Below, piece by piece: positions 34,447 through 43,020 of a DNA stretch of 64,000 nucleotides. The DNA is from a virus. Made by a program: the position numbers and the translations under genes. The number at the start of each line of letters is the position of its first letter. Position 1 is the first letter of the stretch. Location: positions 39,631 to 103,630 of IMG/VR virus record IMGVR_UViG_3300042905_002966; one strand, 5' to 3'. Under the pieces are notes generated by a model, which did no database searches, was not told the DNA's origin, and saw only the letters and a list, made by a program, of their open reading frames with translations.

Positions 34447-36028
34447 TTTCGTCTCCAATAATCTCCATGATCTTACTTAATAAATCAATTCCAAGAATAT
34501 CGAACTTGATATGTCCTTGGCTTTCTAAATCGTTCATTTCAAATGCGGCTATCATTTGATCGTTTTTGTCTTTAACCATTGGACATATATCTAGAAGTTT
34601 TTGTTGAGAGATTAATACTCCAGCCGCATGTTTGCCTTGCGACTTATTAGTACCCTCAATGTCGATTGCCTGTTTAAATATATCTGCTAGCGGTCCTTCT
34701 AATGTGCCATTTTCGTTTTTATAGCACCAATTCTTTAATGATTCAGCGTCATTATCTAATGCCCAATTAATGATAGATTTTTCACCCATTAATTCTAGCT
34801 GATCAGAGATTTCTGCCTCGTTTGGTATTCTTTTAGTTATCTCATTCATTTCAGCAAATGACACGGCATCATTAATCCTTAAAACCTCTTTTAATGCTGC
34901 TCTACCTTGTAGTCTACCGAATGTAATCATTTGAGATACATTTTCATGTCCATATTTTGTTTTGATATAGTCAATAATGTTATCTCTATATTCAGCTGGT
35001 ACATCGACATCAATATCTGGTAACGAGATGTGGTCTTTAGTGTTTCTACCTTCGTTGTAGAATCTTTCAAAAAGTAGACCATGTTGGATTGGGTCCACAT
35101 CTGTAATTCCTACTAGAAACGATACCAGACACCCTGCGGCTGAACCTCTACCGGGACCAGCTAACCATCCTCTACGCTTGACTTCATTGACTATATCTTG
35201 CACAATTAGAAAATATCCGGCGAGATTTGCATTTAGTATTACATCCAGTTCATGTTTTATTCTATTAGTATATTCCGTCTTTTTATCTTCATTCAATATT
35301 TTACCAGTTTTGATTAATCTATCCATCCACCCAATTCTACATAACTGCCTCAAATAATCATTTTCATTAATATCATTTGGGCATTGAAATTTTGGTAGTC
35401 GTGGTTTTTCTGTTATATCATATGACTCGCATAATATGTTTAACTTATCAGAAATTGATTGATAAATAGTATCACTTGGCGGAATAGTTAAGTAGAAATC
35501 ATTTCTAGTAAAAAATTCCATATGCTCAAATTCTTCATTGTTTCTGATCTTTTTCTTTATATTTGGCAATGTTGTTTTCTGATCCGCACATAACAAAATA
35601 CGATGACACTCTACGTCCTTTTGATCTACATAGTAGATAGCATATTGCTTTATATTACATTGAATAAAATTGTCTAGAAAAATTTTTTCTATATTTAGAT
35701 CGTTAGACATACATAATATATTGTTGGTTTTAGCAATATCCTCTAGCATGATATGATCAATATCTGAAACTATTCTCATTAGTTCAAACCATCCAGATTT
35801 ATTTTTTGCAATCAATATAAATTCGCCAAAATCACATCCTATAATTGGTTTAATGTTGTTTTTTTTACAGGCTTGATGAAACTCTATTGCTCCAGATATG
35901 GTTTTTTTATCTGCTATAACACAGCCATCATATCCATACTCATTACATCTCTTTGCTAAGTCGTCACATTGTGATAAGCCATTTAGTAAACTAAAATGTG
36001 TTTTACAATTTAATGCAATATTAGACAT
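34433..36028 (-). CDS. dnaE: DNA polymerase III alpha, N-terminal half (PHP and palm)
   Basis: A 531-residue protein. The PHP domain starts 'ALNCKTHFSLLNG' and contains 'NNIKPIIGCDFGEF'; the first metal His of the usual 'HvHS.yS' motif is Lys here, so PHP activity is doubtful. The palm has 'GPGRGSAAGCLVSFLVGITD' and the catalytic 'PDIDVD' (337-342, Asp340 and Asp342). 'QGKHAAGVLIS' follows. The third catalytic Asp is in 'HIKFDILGID' (Asp510). The chain stops 21 residues later, just where intact DnaE passes to the fingers. All three catalytic acids are in this half and the fingers are in the gene at 31977-33524. Confidence 0.88.
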   Translation of the reverse strand: MSNIALNCKTHFSLLNGLSQCDDLAKRCNEYGYDGCVIADKKTISGAIEFHQACKKNNIKPIIGCDFGEFILIAKNKSGWFELMRIVSDIDHIMLEDIAKTNNILCMSNDLNIEKIFLDNFIQCNIKQYAIYYVDQKDVECHRILLCADQKTTLPNIKKKIRNNEEFEHMEFFTRNDFYLTIPPSDTIYQSISDKLNILCESYDITEKPRLPKFQCPNDINENDYLRQLCRIGWMDRLIKTGKILNEDKKTEYTNRIKHELDVILNANLAGYFLIVQDIVNEVKRRGWLAGPGRGSAAGCLVSFLVGITDVDPIQHGLLFERFYNEGRNTKDHISLPDIDVDVPAEYRDNIIDYIKTKYGHENVSQMITFGRLQGRAALKEVLRINDAVSFAEMNEITKRIPNEAEISDQLELMGEKSIINWALDNDAESLKNWCYKNENGTLEGPLADIFKQAIDIEGTNKSQGKHAAGVLISQQKLLDICPMVKDKNDQMIAAFEMNDLESQGHIKFDILGIDLLSKIMEIIGDENDNN

Positions 36029-36929
36029 ATTGTTCTAGCTCTCTTCTTATTTTTTGTATTTCTGATTGTATAATTGTTTTATCTATATTATTTCTATTTT
36101 GTAATACTTTATATAAATGTAGTGCGAGTTGTTGCTCATCTAGTATGTTCATATTATATATAGCTAATTTTTCAAATGTGTTTCTGGATATAGTGCTATT
36201 TAGATAATTCAAAGATGTTGATAAATAAAAATCTAATTCGTGCCACCTACACTTGAAGAATGGTGCATTCTCATAATACCACAGCTTGGGCAATCTTTCA
36301 ACCATTGGAATTGCGCCCATTTTAATGCATTCAAAAAATCTAAATGTTTCTAAGCTATAAGCGCCGGGTGGACACAATGCTATTTTTGAGTCGTTTAATA
36401 GCTCAACATATTCTGTATGTGATAGTCCATTATTAAAACCATTAGTAAATTCTAATACATATTTAAACTTCTTGCCAGTTTTTAATATTAATTGTTCTAT
36501 ATTTCTTTTAAAAGAATCTCTAGTACCAGTGTGTGGTATTTGCCCCACAAAAGAAAAATCATATTTCCTTTCTGGAATCGGTTTGATTTCTATAGATTTC
36601 AACTGATCAAAATCGACAAATGTTCCTATTGGCATTGGATATGCTAGTGGATTATATATAGGATATTCCCATCTATCTAGCATAAAATAGTTTTGAAAAA
36701 TAGCGTAAACATCATCTCTAAAAAAATTATTAGGTATAGAGTGTGTTTCTCTTGAGGTCGCTATTTCAATATTTAGTAAATCATCATTAAATATTGGCAA
36801 TTCTGCATTATCATACTTTAGAATTACTCTGAATTTATTACATAATAAGTTGGCTAATTTTTTTCCAACGTTATATGTAAACATATTACCAAGATGAAAT
36901 TCTTTATGTAAGTCGAGTAATTCAGCCAT
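36021..36929 (-). CDS. Exostosin-like glycosyltransferase embedded in replication genes
   Basis: A 302-residue protein. 'YDFSFVGQIPHTGTRDSFKR' and 'ALCPPGAYSLETFRFFECIK' continuing 'MGAIPMVERLPK' are the exostosin-type donor-site motifs. It is a clear relative of the product at 17234-18049 ('SASFETFRFFEA'). It overlaps the polymerase gene and the nuclease-like gene by 8 nt each, so it is read as part of the replication transcript, not the glycan island. This may be a recent paralogue insertion, or a sign that glycosylation is coupled to DNA synthesis. Confidence 0.7.
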   Translation of the reverse strand: MAELLDLHKEFHLGNMFTYNVGKKLANLLCNKFRVILKYDNAELPIFNDDLLNIEIATSRETHSIPNNFFRDDVYAIFQNYFMLDRWEYPIYNPLAYPMPIGTFVDFDQLKSIEIKPIPERKYDFSFVGQIPHTGTRDSFKRNIEQLILKTGKKFKYVLEFTNGFNNGLSHTEYVELLNDSKIALCPPGAYSLETFRFFECIKMGAIPMVERLPKLWYYENAPFFKCRWHELDFYLSTSLNYLNSTISRNTFEKLAIYNMNILDEQQLALHLYKVLQNRNNIDKTIIQSEIQKIRRELEQYV

Positions 36930-37404
36930 ATTGTTTAAGATCCTTGATTGCCATATTATAACAGTTAGCTTTTACAATAAAGCCATTACTATGGTCTATA
37001 TCCCCCTGTTTTAGAAATCTTGCCTTTTGAAAATATTCTGTTTTAGGAAAATATCCTAGAATCCAAGCCCTACCCCAGTTATTATTTTTGTATTCTATTC
37101 GCACGAATACATATGTGTCACATTTTTGTTTAGTATTATATGCCGCTATCGAACATTCGTAATATTCTTTTGGTTTACTTGTACATCTTTTTGTTTTTAC
37201 GTCATATTTTTTTCCTTCTTTAATTATATCATAATCATAAGTATTATTAATCGTGCCATTAATAACAGAATTGGCTATTTCTTCTCCTAAAAATCCAGCC
37301 AAATTACCATCACCATTAGTGATAGAATTAACCAATTTACCCATATCTTTGGCCTTTTGAAAAGCTCGCTCTTTCATCTGTTCTGTAATTTTTACTTCTA
37401 ACAT
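36922..37404 (-). CDS. PD-(D/E)XK nuclease-like protein
   Basis: A 160-residue protein. 'GNLAGFLGEEIANSVI' provides the first helix with a conserved Glu pair. 'DYDIIKEGKKYDVKTKR' contains the Asp and the D-x-K of a PD-(D/E)XK core with Asp in place of the usual Glu. 'DTYVFVRIEYKNNNWGRAWI' is the next strand pair. This is a restriction-endonuclease-type fold of unknown target, common in phage replication modules. Overlap with its neighbours suggests coordinated expression. Confidence 0.55.
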   Translation of the reverse strand: MLEVKITEQMKERAFQKAKDMGKLVNSITNGDGNLAGFLGEEIANSVINGTINNTYDYDIIKEGKKYDVKTKRCTSKPKEYYECSIAAYNTKQKCDTYVFVRIEYKNNNWGRAWILGYFPKTEYFQKARFLKQGDIDHSNGFIVKANCYNMAIKDLKQYG

Positions 37405-37406
37405 AA

Positions 37407-38429
37407 TTAACCCGGCGCTGAATAATATCCTATATCAAAATTATCATTAGTGCATTTTTCTATTGTTTCATCATATCCAAAAGCTCTTAAATGATCTTCA
37501 ACATAATTGCACATTGGTTTATTTGTTCCCGGCCAATTGTTCTTATAGAAGTGACATAATTTAGTACATTTAAAATTAGATCTATCATTAGAAATAGGCT
37601 TAGGAAAATCATTATGTTGAATTTGCTTATATCTAGATTCTAGCATGGACAAGAAATTATTTTGATCCTGTTCATCAAAACACATACTAAATGGTCCACC
37701 GTCTTTAATAAAGAAGATAGACATAATTGATTGTTTATATTCTGGAAAAAGTTTAGATGTGGCATAATTATATAACATCAGCTGTGGGTCTTGACATAAT
37801 TTATCATATGTTTTTTCTTCCCCTGTTGCCCAATTAAGTCTTTTTCCTGTTTTCCAATCTATGATTTCTATCACATCTTTATCTACTTCTGTTACAAGAT
37901 CAATAGTACCCTTAATAGCTAATTGACCTTTAACAATTTTACCATTTGGTAATTTATATTCGTATTTAGCCCATCCAGTTTCTATTGGAATATCAAATTG
38001 TGGTTCTGCGGCAATAATTTTTCTATTACGTGGATCAAATTGTCCATCATTATATTCTAACGCTGTTTTAACTAAGTCTTTACAGAAAGCAAGATCTGCT
38101 GAATGATAGTCATGAGTGCATTTACTTGTGTAATGATCATAGCTTTTACTAATAAGCTTATCTACAAAAGACTTAGTAAATAAAGAGTTGGCAGTAAATG
38201 ACAGATCTCCAATCGCGTCATCATTAATAGATAAAGATTTTTTTGTACTACTGGATTGTAATGCCTGTTTGCATTTAGCTAAACATTCCATAACCTTATG
38301 TACAATCGTACCAAGCTGTGCTTTCTTTCCAGATATGCTTTGATGTCCCAAAACATATGTAATAAAATACTGCATCTGACAATATTCATAATTGTTATAG
38401 CTCGATGATCGAATATATGTAATAATCAT
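37407..38429 (-). CDS. RecB/Cas4-like PD-(D/E)XK exonuclease
   Basis: A 340-residue protein. 'RSSSYNNYEYCQMQYFITYV' is the N-terminal Cys-containing motif of PDDEXK_1 nucleases. 'QLGTIVHKVMECL' holds the conserved His, 'GTIDLVTEVDKDVIEIIDWK' plus 'TGKR' the catalytic D-(E/D)-x-K, and 'DPQLMLYNYATSKLF' the QxxxY motif. A C-terminal Cys cluster ('KCTKLCHFYKN', 'PMCNYV') may complete an iron-sulfur site as in AddB/Cas4. A recombination or end-processing role together with RecA and SSB is likely. No CRISPR array is present, so Cas4 adaptation is unlikely. Confidence 0.8.
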   Translation of the reverse strand: MIITYIRSSSYNNYEYCQMQYFITYVLGHQSISGKKAQLGTIVHKVMECLAKCKQALQSSSTKKSLSINDDAIGDLSFTANSLFTKSFVDKLISKSYDHYTSKCTHDYHSADLAFCKDLVKTALEYNDGQFDPRNRKIIAAEPQFDIPIETGWAKYEYKLPNGKIVKGQLAIKGTIDLVTEVDKDVIEIIDWKTGKRLNWATGEEKTYDKLCQDPQLMLYNYATSKLFPEYKQSIMSIFFIKDGGPFSMCFDEQDQNNFLSMLESRYKQIQHNDFPKPISNDRSNFKCTKLCHFYKNNWPGTNKPMCNYVEDHLRAFGYDETIEKCTNDNFDIGYYSAPG

Positions 38430-38430
38430 T

Positions 38431-39315
38431 TTATTCCTTTATTTTATGTATGCCACCAACCTTTTGTAGCATTGATTTATTATTTGGTATTATTTCTTTA
38501 CCTAGCCAACCCCAGCTATCTAATATTTCAATAAGCTTAATATTGGTTTCGTGTATAGATAAATCTTGATTATCTATAGTTGCATCAAAATGATTACACT
38601 CCTTTAGTTCCGCTTCGCTACTATGACTATCGTCATATAAATTTCTAGTTAAATATATCACTTTACCACCAGCATTCTGTATAGCATTCACTTCATTGAT
38701 AAATCTACAATCATCTACAATTGCTACTAATGGTTGTTCATGATTAATGTCATTCAATAATCTACTATACCAAATATCTTCATATATTTTCCTACATATA
38801 TCTGTGCCAAAGAATTGTAAAAATTCTCTGTGTGTCATCTTGCCTTTTTGATGGTAATGTAATATTCCACTATCTACTAATTTCTTTATTTCTGGATTGG
38901 TAAGTAAATCTTTATCTGTAATAACAGATGGCATATCTTCCCATCTATAGAATGTATTCGCATTCTTCATGGAATTATTGCCATATATATTTTCTTGTTG
39001 CAAACCAAATAGACCAATGCAAATATCTTTGAGCGGAGTGGCAAATGAATAGTTCTTAATGAACGGCCACATATTATATACCGCCCACTCTGCAAACTCT
39101 GCATCTAATCTGTTAGTCTCTAATAATCCCAATCCTTCTTTCTCTTTGCCGTCATCGTCTATGATGGCCGTTTTTATAACTAGCTTTCCATCTGTAGTAA
39201 TATCAAATCCATCAATCACGCCATTAGCCCTAAGTTGATAGCCATGTAAAAAATTAGAACATGTGGTTTTTCCAGCCTGTTTATGACCAGCAAAAGCTAA
39301 AATTCTAGTTTGCAT
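38431..39315 (-). CDS. Deoxynucleoside monophosphate kinase-like P-loop protein
   Basis: The ATG at 39315 (294 aa) has AAGGAG 6 nt upstream and is preferred to the TTG just before it. 'LAFAGHKQAGKTTCSNFL' is the P-loop. 'THREFLQFFGTDICRKIYED' matches the nucleotide-binding region of phage dNMP kinases (T4 gp1 type), and 'LVAIVDDCRFINEVNAIQNA' with 'VIYLTRNLY' the Walker-B and lid part. The role would be phosphorylation of dNMPs for phage DNA synthesis, next to the ribonucleotide reductase and dUTPase encoded further upstream. Confidence 0.72.
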   Translation of the reverse strand: MQTRILAFAGHKQAGKTTCSNFLHGYQLRANGVIDGFDITTDGKLVIKTAIIDDDGKEKEGLGLLETNRLDAEFAEWAVYNMWPFIKNYSFATPLKDICIGLFGLQQENIYGNNSMKNANTFYRWEDMPSVITDKDLLTNPEIKKLVDSGILHYHQKGKMTHREFLQFFGTDICRKIYEDIWYSRLLNDINHEQPLVAIVDDCRFINEVNAIQNAGGKVIYLTRNLYDDSHSSEAELKECNHFDATIDNQDLSIHETNIKLIEILDSWGWLGKEIIPNNKSMLQKVGGIHKIKE

Positions 39316-40345
39316 CAATTACTCCTTTTAGTTGGGGTGCTAGTTCTTTCTGTAGATCTGATATTTTCATATCGCCAGCATCTTTGGCTGAAATTCGTGG
39401 TCGATAATAATTAAATCTACGACCGCATTTTTTGACTATCTGTTTATAGGCCATATCACCAGCATCATCTGAGTCCGTTAATATAATTACATTACATGCT
39501 CCACTATTTTCCATTAGTAATAGTTGATCATCACTGATACTGGAACCAAAAATACCTACTGTTTGTTTATATCCAGCTTCGTGCATCCTCCATACATCAC
39601 CCTGACCTTCTACCAAAATTATGTTACCAGTTTGTAATATATCATATTTAGCTATATGCATACCATATAACACAGCTTTTTTAAAGCCTTTACTGTATAA
39701 CCACTTAGGTTGCAAATCATTGTTCAATGCTCTACCAGCACATCCAACATATTTATATGATTGATCATATATTGGTACTACAGATCTGCCAGACATAGGT
39801 TTATTTTTTTCTTTACAAATACCAACATCAAATGTGTTTAACGTTTCTGGTAGAAATCCTCTATTGATAAAGTATTTGCATGGTATATCTAGTTTTAATC
39901 TAACTTGTGATCTAGATAATTCACTACCTATATCTTGTGGTTTTTTTGTAAAGACTTCTAGTATGTCTAAATTTTTGGTTGGTATTTCTATATCAGAGTG
40001 GTTCAATTTTGTGCCAAGTATATTTTCACAAAATGATAGAGTTTCATTTAATGAGATTTTTTTTCTTCGTGTGTGAGACATAGCCCCTCTAACAAATCCA
40101 AAAATATTACTAGTATATTCTTCTTGACAATTATGTGTCCAGCATCTCCAATTACCTTTAGCTGAATCGCCATCAACAAACAAACTGCATCCCTCTGGAT
40201 TATCACCACCATGCACAGGACAAGGAAATGAAAATCTATTTGGATATTCTATGTAGTCAATTTGAAATGTATTCAATATTTTGGGAATATTGTCTATCAA
40301 TTTAACACAGATACTATATATCTGTTTCTGAGTCAATTTCTCCAT
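39305..40345 (-). CDS. dnaG: DnaG-type DNA primase
   Basis: The start is at ATG 40345 (346 aa), with AAGGA upstream; an earlier TTG is less likely. An N-terminal zinc finger has 'CPVH' (42-45) and 'CWTHNC' (68-73). The TOPRIM domain has 'IILVEGQGDVWRMHEAGY' with the catalytic Glu and 'VIILTDSDDAGD' with the DxD. 'CKYFINRGF' in between corresponds to the RNA-polymerase core start. It is shorter than bacterial DnaG and lacks the C-terminal helicase-binding domain. It overlaps the DnaB gene by 32 nt. Confidence 0.85.
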   Translation of the reverse strand: MEKLTQKQIYSICVKLIDNIPKILNTFQIDYIEYPNRFSFPCPVHGGDNPEGCSLFVDGDSAKGNWRCWTHNCQEEYTSNIFGFVRGAMSHTRRKKISLNETLSFCENILGTKLNHSDIEIPTKNLDILEVFTKKPQDIGSELSRSQVRLKLDIPCKYFINRGFLPETLNTFDVGICKEKNKPMSGRSVVPIYDQSYKYVGCAGRALNNDLQPKWLYSKGFKKAVLYGMHIAKYDILQTGNIILVEGQGDVWRMHEAGYKQTVGIFGSSISDDQLLLMENSGACNVIILTDSDDAGDMAYKQIVKKCGRRFNYYRPRISAKDAGDMKISDLQKELAPQLKGVIDAN

Positions 40346-41774
40346 CGATCTCAAATCCTTCTTGTTTATTTTTTGCCTTTTGATGTATTTCGTTTCTAGT
40401 CTTGCCTTCTTCTATTTTACCAATAGAGCCAAACATCTTCATGCTAATATAATCGCCATCATCTAGTCCTCCACCATGCCTTGACACGATTGGTACAAGT
40501 TTACGATTTCCATTTTCTTGCCTATCTTCAGCAATTTCTTCATCTGATTTTAGCTTGAATATTGAGAAACTTGTACATAGCCAAATTAATCTATCTGATC
40601 CAGAAACTACATCTGTAGATTCCTTAGTAATACCATCTCTATTTAATTGTACAAAACTAAGGCATGGTACATCATACTTTACGCAAAAATTATGTAGTTT
40701 AGTAATTTGAAAACCAAGAACTTGATATTCTTGCATAGAATTGTTTATTGTTTCTGATCCCATTAATTTTAGATAGTCATATATTATTAAACAGTCTTTA
40801 GTAGAGCCATCCTCATTAAATCCTACATATTGATATATCCATTTTCTCATGATTGATATTATATTTTCAAATGGCTGACCAGCAATACTGATGTAGTGAT
40901 ATGGAATACTTTTAAGTTCTTCTGCTGCCTTATATACCTTCTCTTTATCTAATTCACATTGTCCAAATTTTCCAGTAGATATCTTATTAATTTCTACACC
41001 GCTCAAATTTGCTATCATGCGATTGAGATGATCTTCCTTTGACATTTCAGTATCGAGCATAAGAACTGGTATTTTAAGTCCTTTGGATACATTTAAAGCT
41101 ACAGCATCACCAAACATTGATTTACCAATTTTTGGTCTGGCGGCAATTAAATCTACGCATTTTCTACGCAAGCCACCACCTATGGCTAAATCATATCTAC
41201 TAAAGCCTGTTGGAATACCTGCAAAATCTGATGGATTGTCGCATAGGTATGTAATATACTCTTCTATATTTGATCCTATGATTTCAGTAGACTTATTAGA
41301 TGATTGATAAATACTAGACGTTGCATCTAATATTGGCTCTTCTATACTAGATATCATATCCATGATATCTTCTTCACCGTTTATAGTCTCTAGTCTCTCA
41401 GAGCAAACTTTAAGAGTTTGCTTTAGATCTCTAGCTAATTTTAATTTAGCGATTTTAGCTGCATGTATGGAAACATTTTCTTTATGAATAGGGAAATTAA
41501 ATAATGATCTAATGAAACCTATTTCATCTTTAGTATTAATCTTTTCAGAAATACCTAGATCACTAGCGGCAGATAGAATTGATGTTAAATCAACTTTGAT
41601 ATTATTGTTTATTATGGCCTTTAAGCAACTGAATATAAGTTGATTGGTGCTATTATGAAAATGGTCGGTATCAACAAAGTCTATATTGAGATACACATCT
41701 AAGCCATATTGGCATAATCCAGCCAATACGGCTCTTTCAGATGCAGCATTTTCTAGCAAGCTTTTCTTTTGCAT
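40314..41774 (-). CDS. dnaB: Replicative DNA helicase (DnaB-type)
   Basis: A 486-residue protein. The N-terminal domain has 'SERAVLAGLCQYG' and 'HFHNSTNQLIFSCLKAI', typical of DnaB. The RecA-like motor has 'TGFSRYDLAIGGGLRRK', Walker A 'RPKIGKS' (213-219, with Lys-Ile instead of Gly-x), 'VLMLDTEMSKEDH', Walker B 'LIIYDYLKLM' and 'LSFVQLNRDG', which precedes the arginine-finger region. Length is near the family norm. It is the hub of the replisome operon with primase downstream. Confidence 0.88.
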   Translation of the reverse strand: MQKKSLLENAASERAVLAGLCQYGLDVYLNIDFVDTDHFHNSTNQLIFSCLKAIINNNIKVDLTSILSAASDLGISEKINTKDEIGFIRSLFNFPIHKENVSIHAAKIAKLKLARDLKQTLKVCSERLETINGEEDIMDMISSIEEPILDATSSIYQSSNKSTEIIGSNIEEYITYLCDNPSDFAGIPTGFSRYDLAIGGGLRRKCVDLIAARPKIGKSMFGDAVALNVSKGLKIPVLMLDTEMSKEDHLNRMIANLSGVEINKISTGKFGQCELDKEKVYKAAEELKSIPYHYISIAGQPFENIISIMRKWIYQYVGFNEDGSTKDCLIIYDYLKLMGSETINNSMQEYQVLGFQITKLHNFCVKYDVPCLSFVQLNRDGITKESTDVVSGSDRLIWLCTSFSIFKLKSDEEIAEDRQENGNRKLVPIVSRHGGGLDDGDYISMKMFGSIGKIEEGKTRNEIHQKAKNKQEGFEIDGEIDSETDI

Positions 41775-42175
41775 TATTTACCTATACATCTATCGCAGAT
41801 AAAGAAATCTCTTTTATGTGTTGGATGAGTCTGAATTGATTTATTGCACTTTTGACAAGTTTGATATATTGGTTGAAACCTTGGTCGCTTTCTTTCTGTT
41901 GGCTTTATATCTGGTGTAGTAATATCTTTGGCTTCTATTCCATCATCTTGAAACGTATTTACACGTTTCTTGATGGCATTTACAGGCACCCCTCTTTTGT
42001 TGTCATTCTGTGATTTTGGCATAGTGAAGATGAATTCATTATTGTCGTCTTTTTTCTCTATTGGTGCTGCTATGTCTTGTTCAGACATTAAAGAACTTGC
42101 TAGTGCAATTAGTTCTTCGTCATTTGTTTCTATTGCTTTTTTTAATAGGTTCTTTATGTGTTCTGTTTTATTCAT
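41774..42175 (-). CDS. Hypothetical protein with C-terminal zinc ribbon
   Basis: A 133-residue protein. The N-terminal third is helical and acidic, the middle is low-complexity and basic, and the C terminus has 'CQKCNKS' and 'CDRCIGK' 17 residues apart, a zinc ribbon. It precedes the helicase by 1 nt and overlaps the next gene by 8 nt. Helicase-loader or helicase-accessory proteins in phages often sit here, but no sequence similarity supports that directly. Confidence 0.5.
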   Translation of the reverse strand: MNKTEHIKNLLKKAIETNDEELIALASSLMSEQDIAAPIEKKDDNNEFIFTMPKSQNDNKRGVPVNAIKKRVNTFQDDGIEAKDITTPDIKPTERKRPRFQPIYQTCQKCNKSIQTHPTHKRDFFICDRCIGK

Positions 42176-42638
42176 TATATTTCCTCTTAGCTAAACTAGA
42201 TAATATTTCTGACATCTTTTTGATAGTGCTGATTTTATTTTGTAATACCTTGATTCTAGCACTAGAATAAGTTTTTACTTTAACAATTTGTGTTGCTAAT
42301 GGATTTTCCTTAACTGCTTTAAAGTACTTCTCTTGCCATTTTGTATATTTATCTCCGTACTGATCTATCTTGTCTGCAATCACATACCATATGCTATCAT
42401 CAGCCCAATCGAAGGCAATTTGCTCTTTGCACAATAAACTATCTAAATATTCACTATATGCATATAATTCATATGCATACTCTAGGCATTGATTATGAGT
42501 TAATTTTCTGAGTTGATCCCTACCAATATTCAATATTTCATCTATCGCGGGATTAGGTTTGACAGCTTGAATGCCATGCAAATTAATCCAATCTTCAATA
42601 GAAGATTTGAATACTTCAAATCTTTCTTCTCCATTCAT
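42168..42638 (-). CDS. Hypothetical helical protein in the replication operon
   Basis: A 156-residue, mostly helical protein. 'LTHNQCLEYAYELYAYSEYL' and the basic C-terminal helix 'ARIKVLQNKISTIKKM' are its clearest features. I do not recognise a domain. It lies between a nuclease-like gene and the zinc-ribbon and helicase genes and overlaps both, suggesting a DNA-replication or recombination accessory protein. Confidence 0.5.
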   Translation of the reverse strand: MNGEERFEVFKSSIEDWINLHGIQAVKPNPAIDEILNIGRDQLRKLTHNQCLEYAYELYAYSEYLDSLLCKEQIAFDWADDSIWYVIADKIDQYGDKYTKWQEKYFKAVKENPLATQIVKVKTYSSARIKVLQNKISTIKKMSEILSSLAKRKYNE

Positions 42639-43020
42639 TTATATCCTCATTATAATTTAGTTCAACTAACTTGATGGAATTAATATCACACCACTCTCTT
42701 TTATCATTATCTCTGGCTTTTGCACGATAAAAATGTAACTTGTTTTTGAAGAAGAATTTATTGAATTTGTAATGCTGCTCTCCATGAACTTCTATGATCA
42801 AATTTCTATTTGGTATGAAAAAATCGGCTCTCAATACAGTGTTTCTGTACTTTGTCTTACTTCCGGGTAAAGATACCTCTTCTAAAACTCTATCATGTGG
42901 AAATAGTTCATTCAATAAGTCTTTTGCCATCATATGTAATGATGATCTATTTTCTGTGTCTGCTTGATTTGCAGACGGGTTCCAACTATAGTTTTTACCA
43001 TCTAGTCCTAATATGTTCAT
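42616..43020 (-). CDS. Vsr/DUF559-like PD-(D/E)XK endonuclease
   Basis: The start at ATG 43020 (134 aa) gives the standard ATGA overlap with recA. 'LRADFFIPNRNLIIEVHGEQ' contains the catalytic Asp and the E-x-H/G-x-Q motif of Vsr-type nucleases. 'ARDNDKREWCDINSIKLVEL' is the following helix-strand with the conserved D-x-x-K. It resembles the C-terminal domain of the nuclease at 15304-16086 but lacks the HTH half. Its place next to RecA suggests a recombination nuclease rather than a homing enzyme. Confidence 0.62.
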   Translation of the reverse strand: MNILGLDGKNYSWNPSANQADTENRSSLHMMAKDLLNELFPHDRVLEEVSLPGSKTKYRNTVLRADFFIPNRNLIIEVHGEQHYKFNKFFFKNKLHFYRAKARDNDKREWCDINSIKLVELNYNEDINEWRRKI

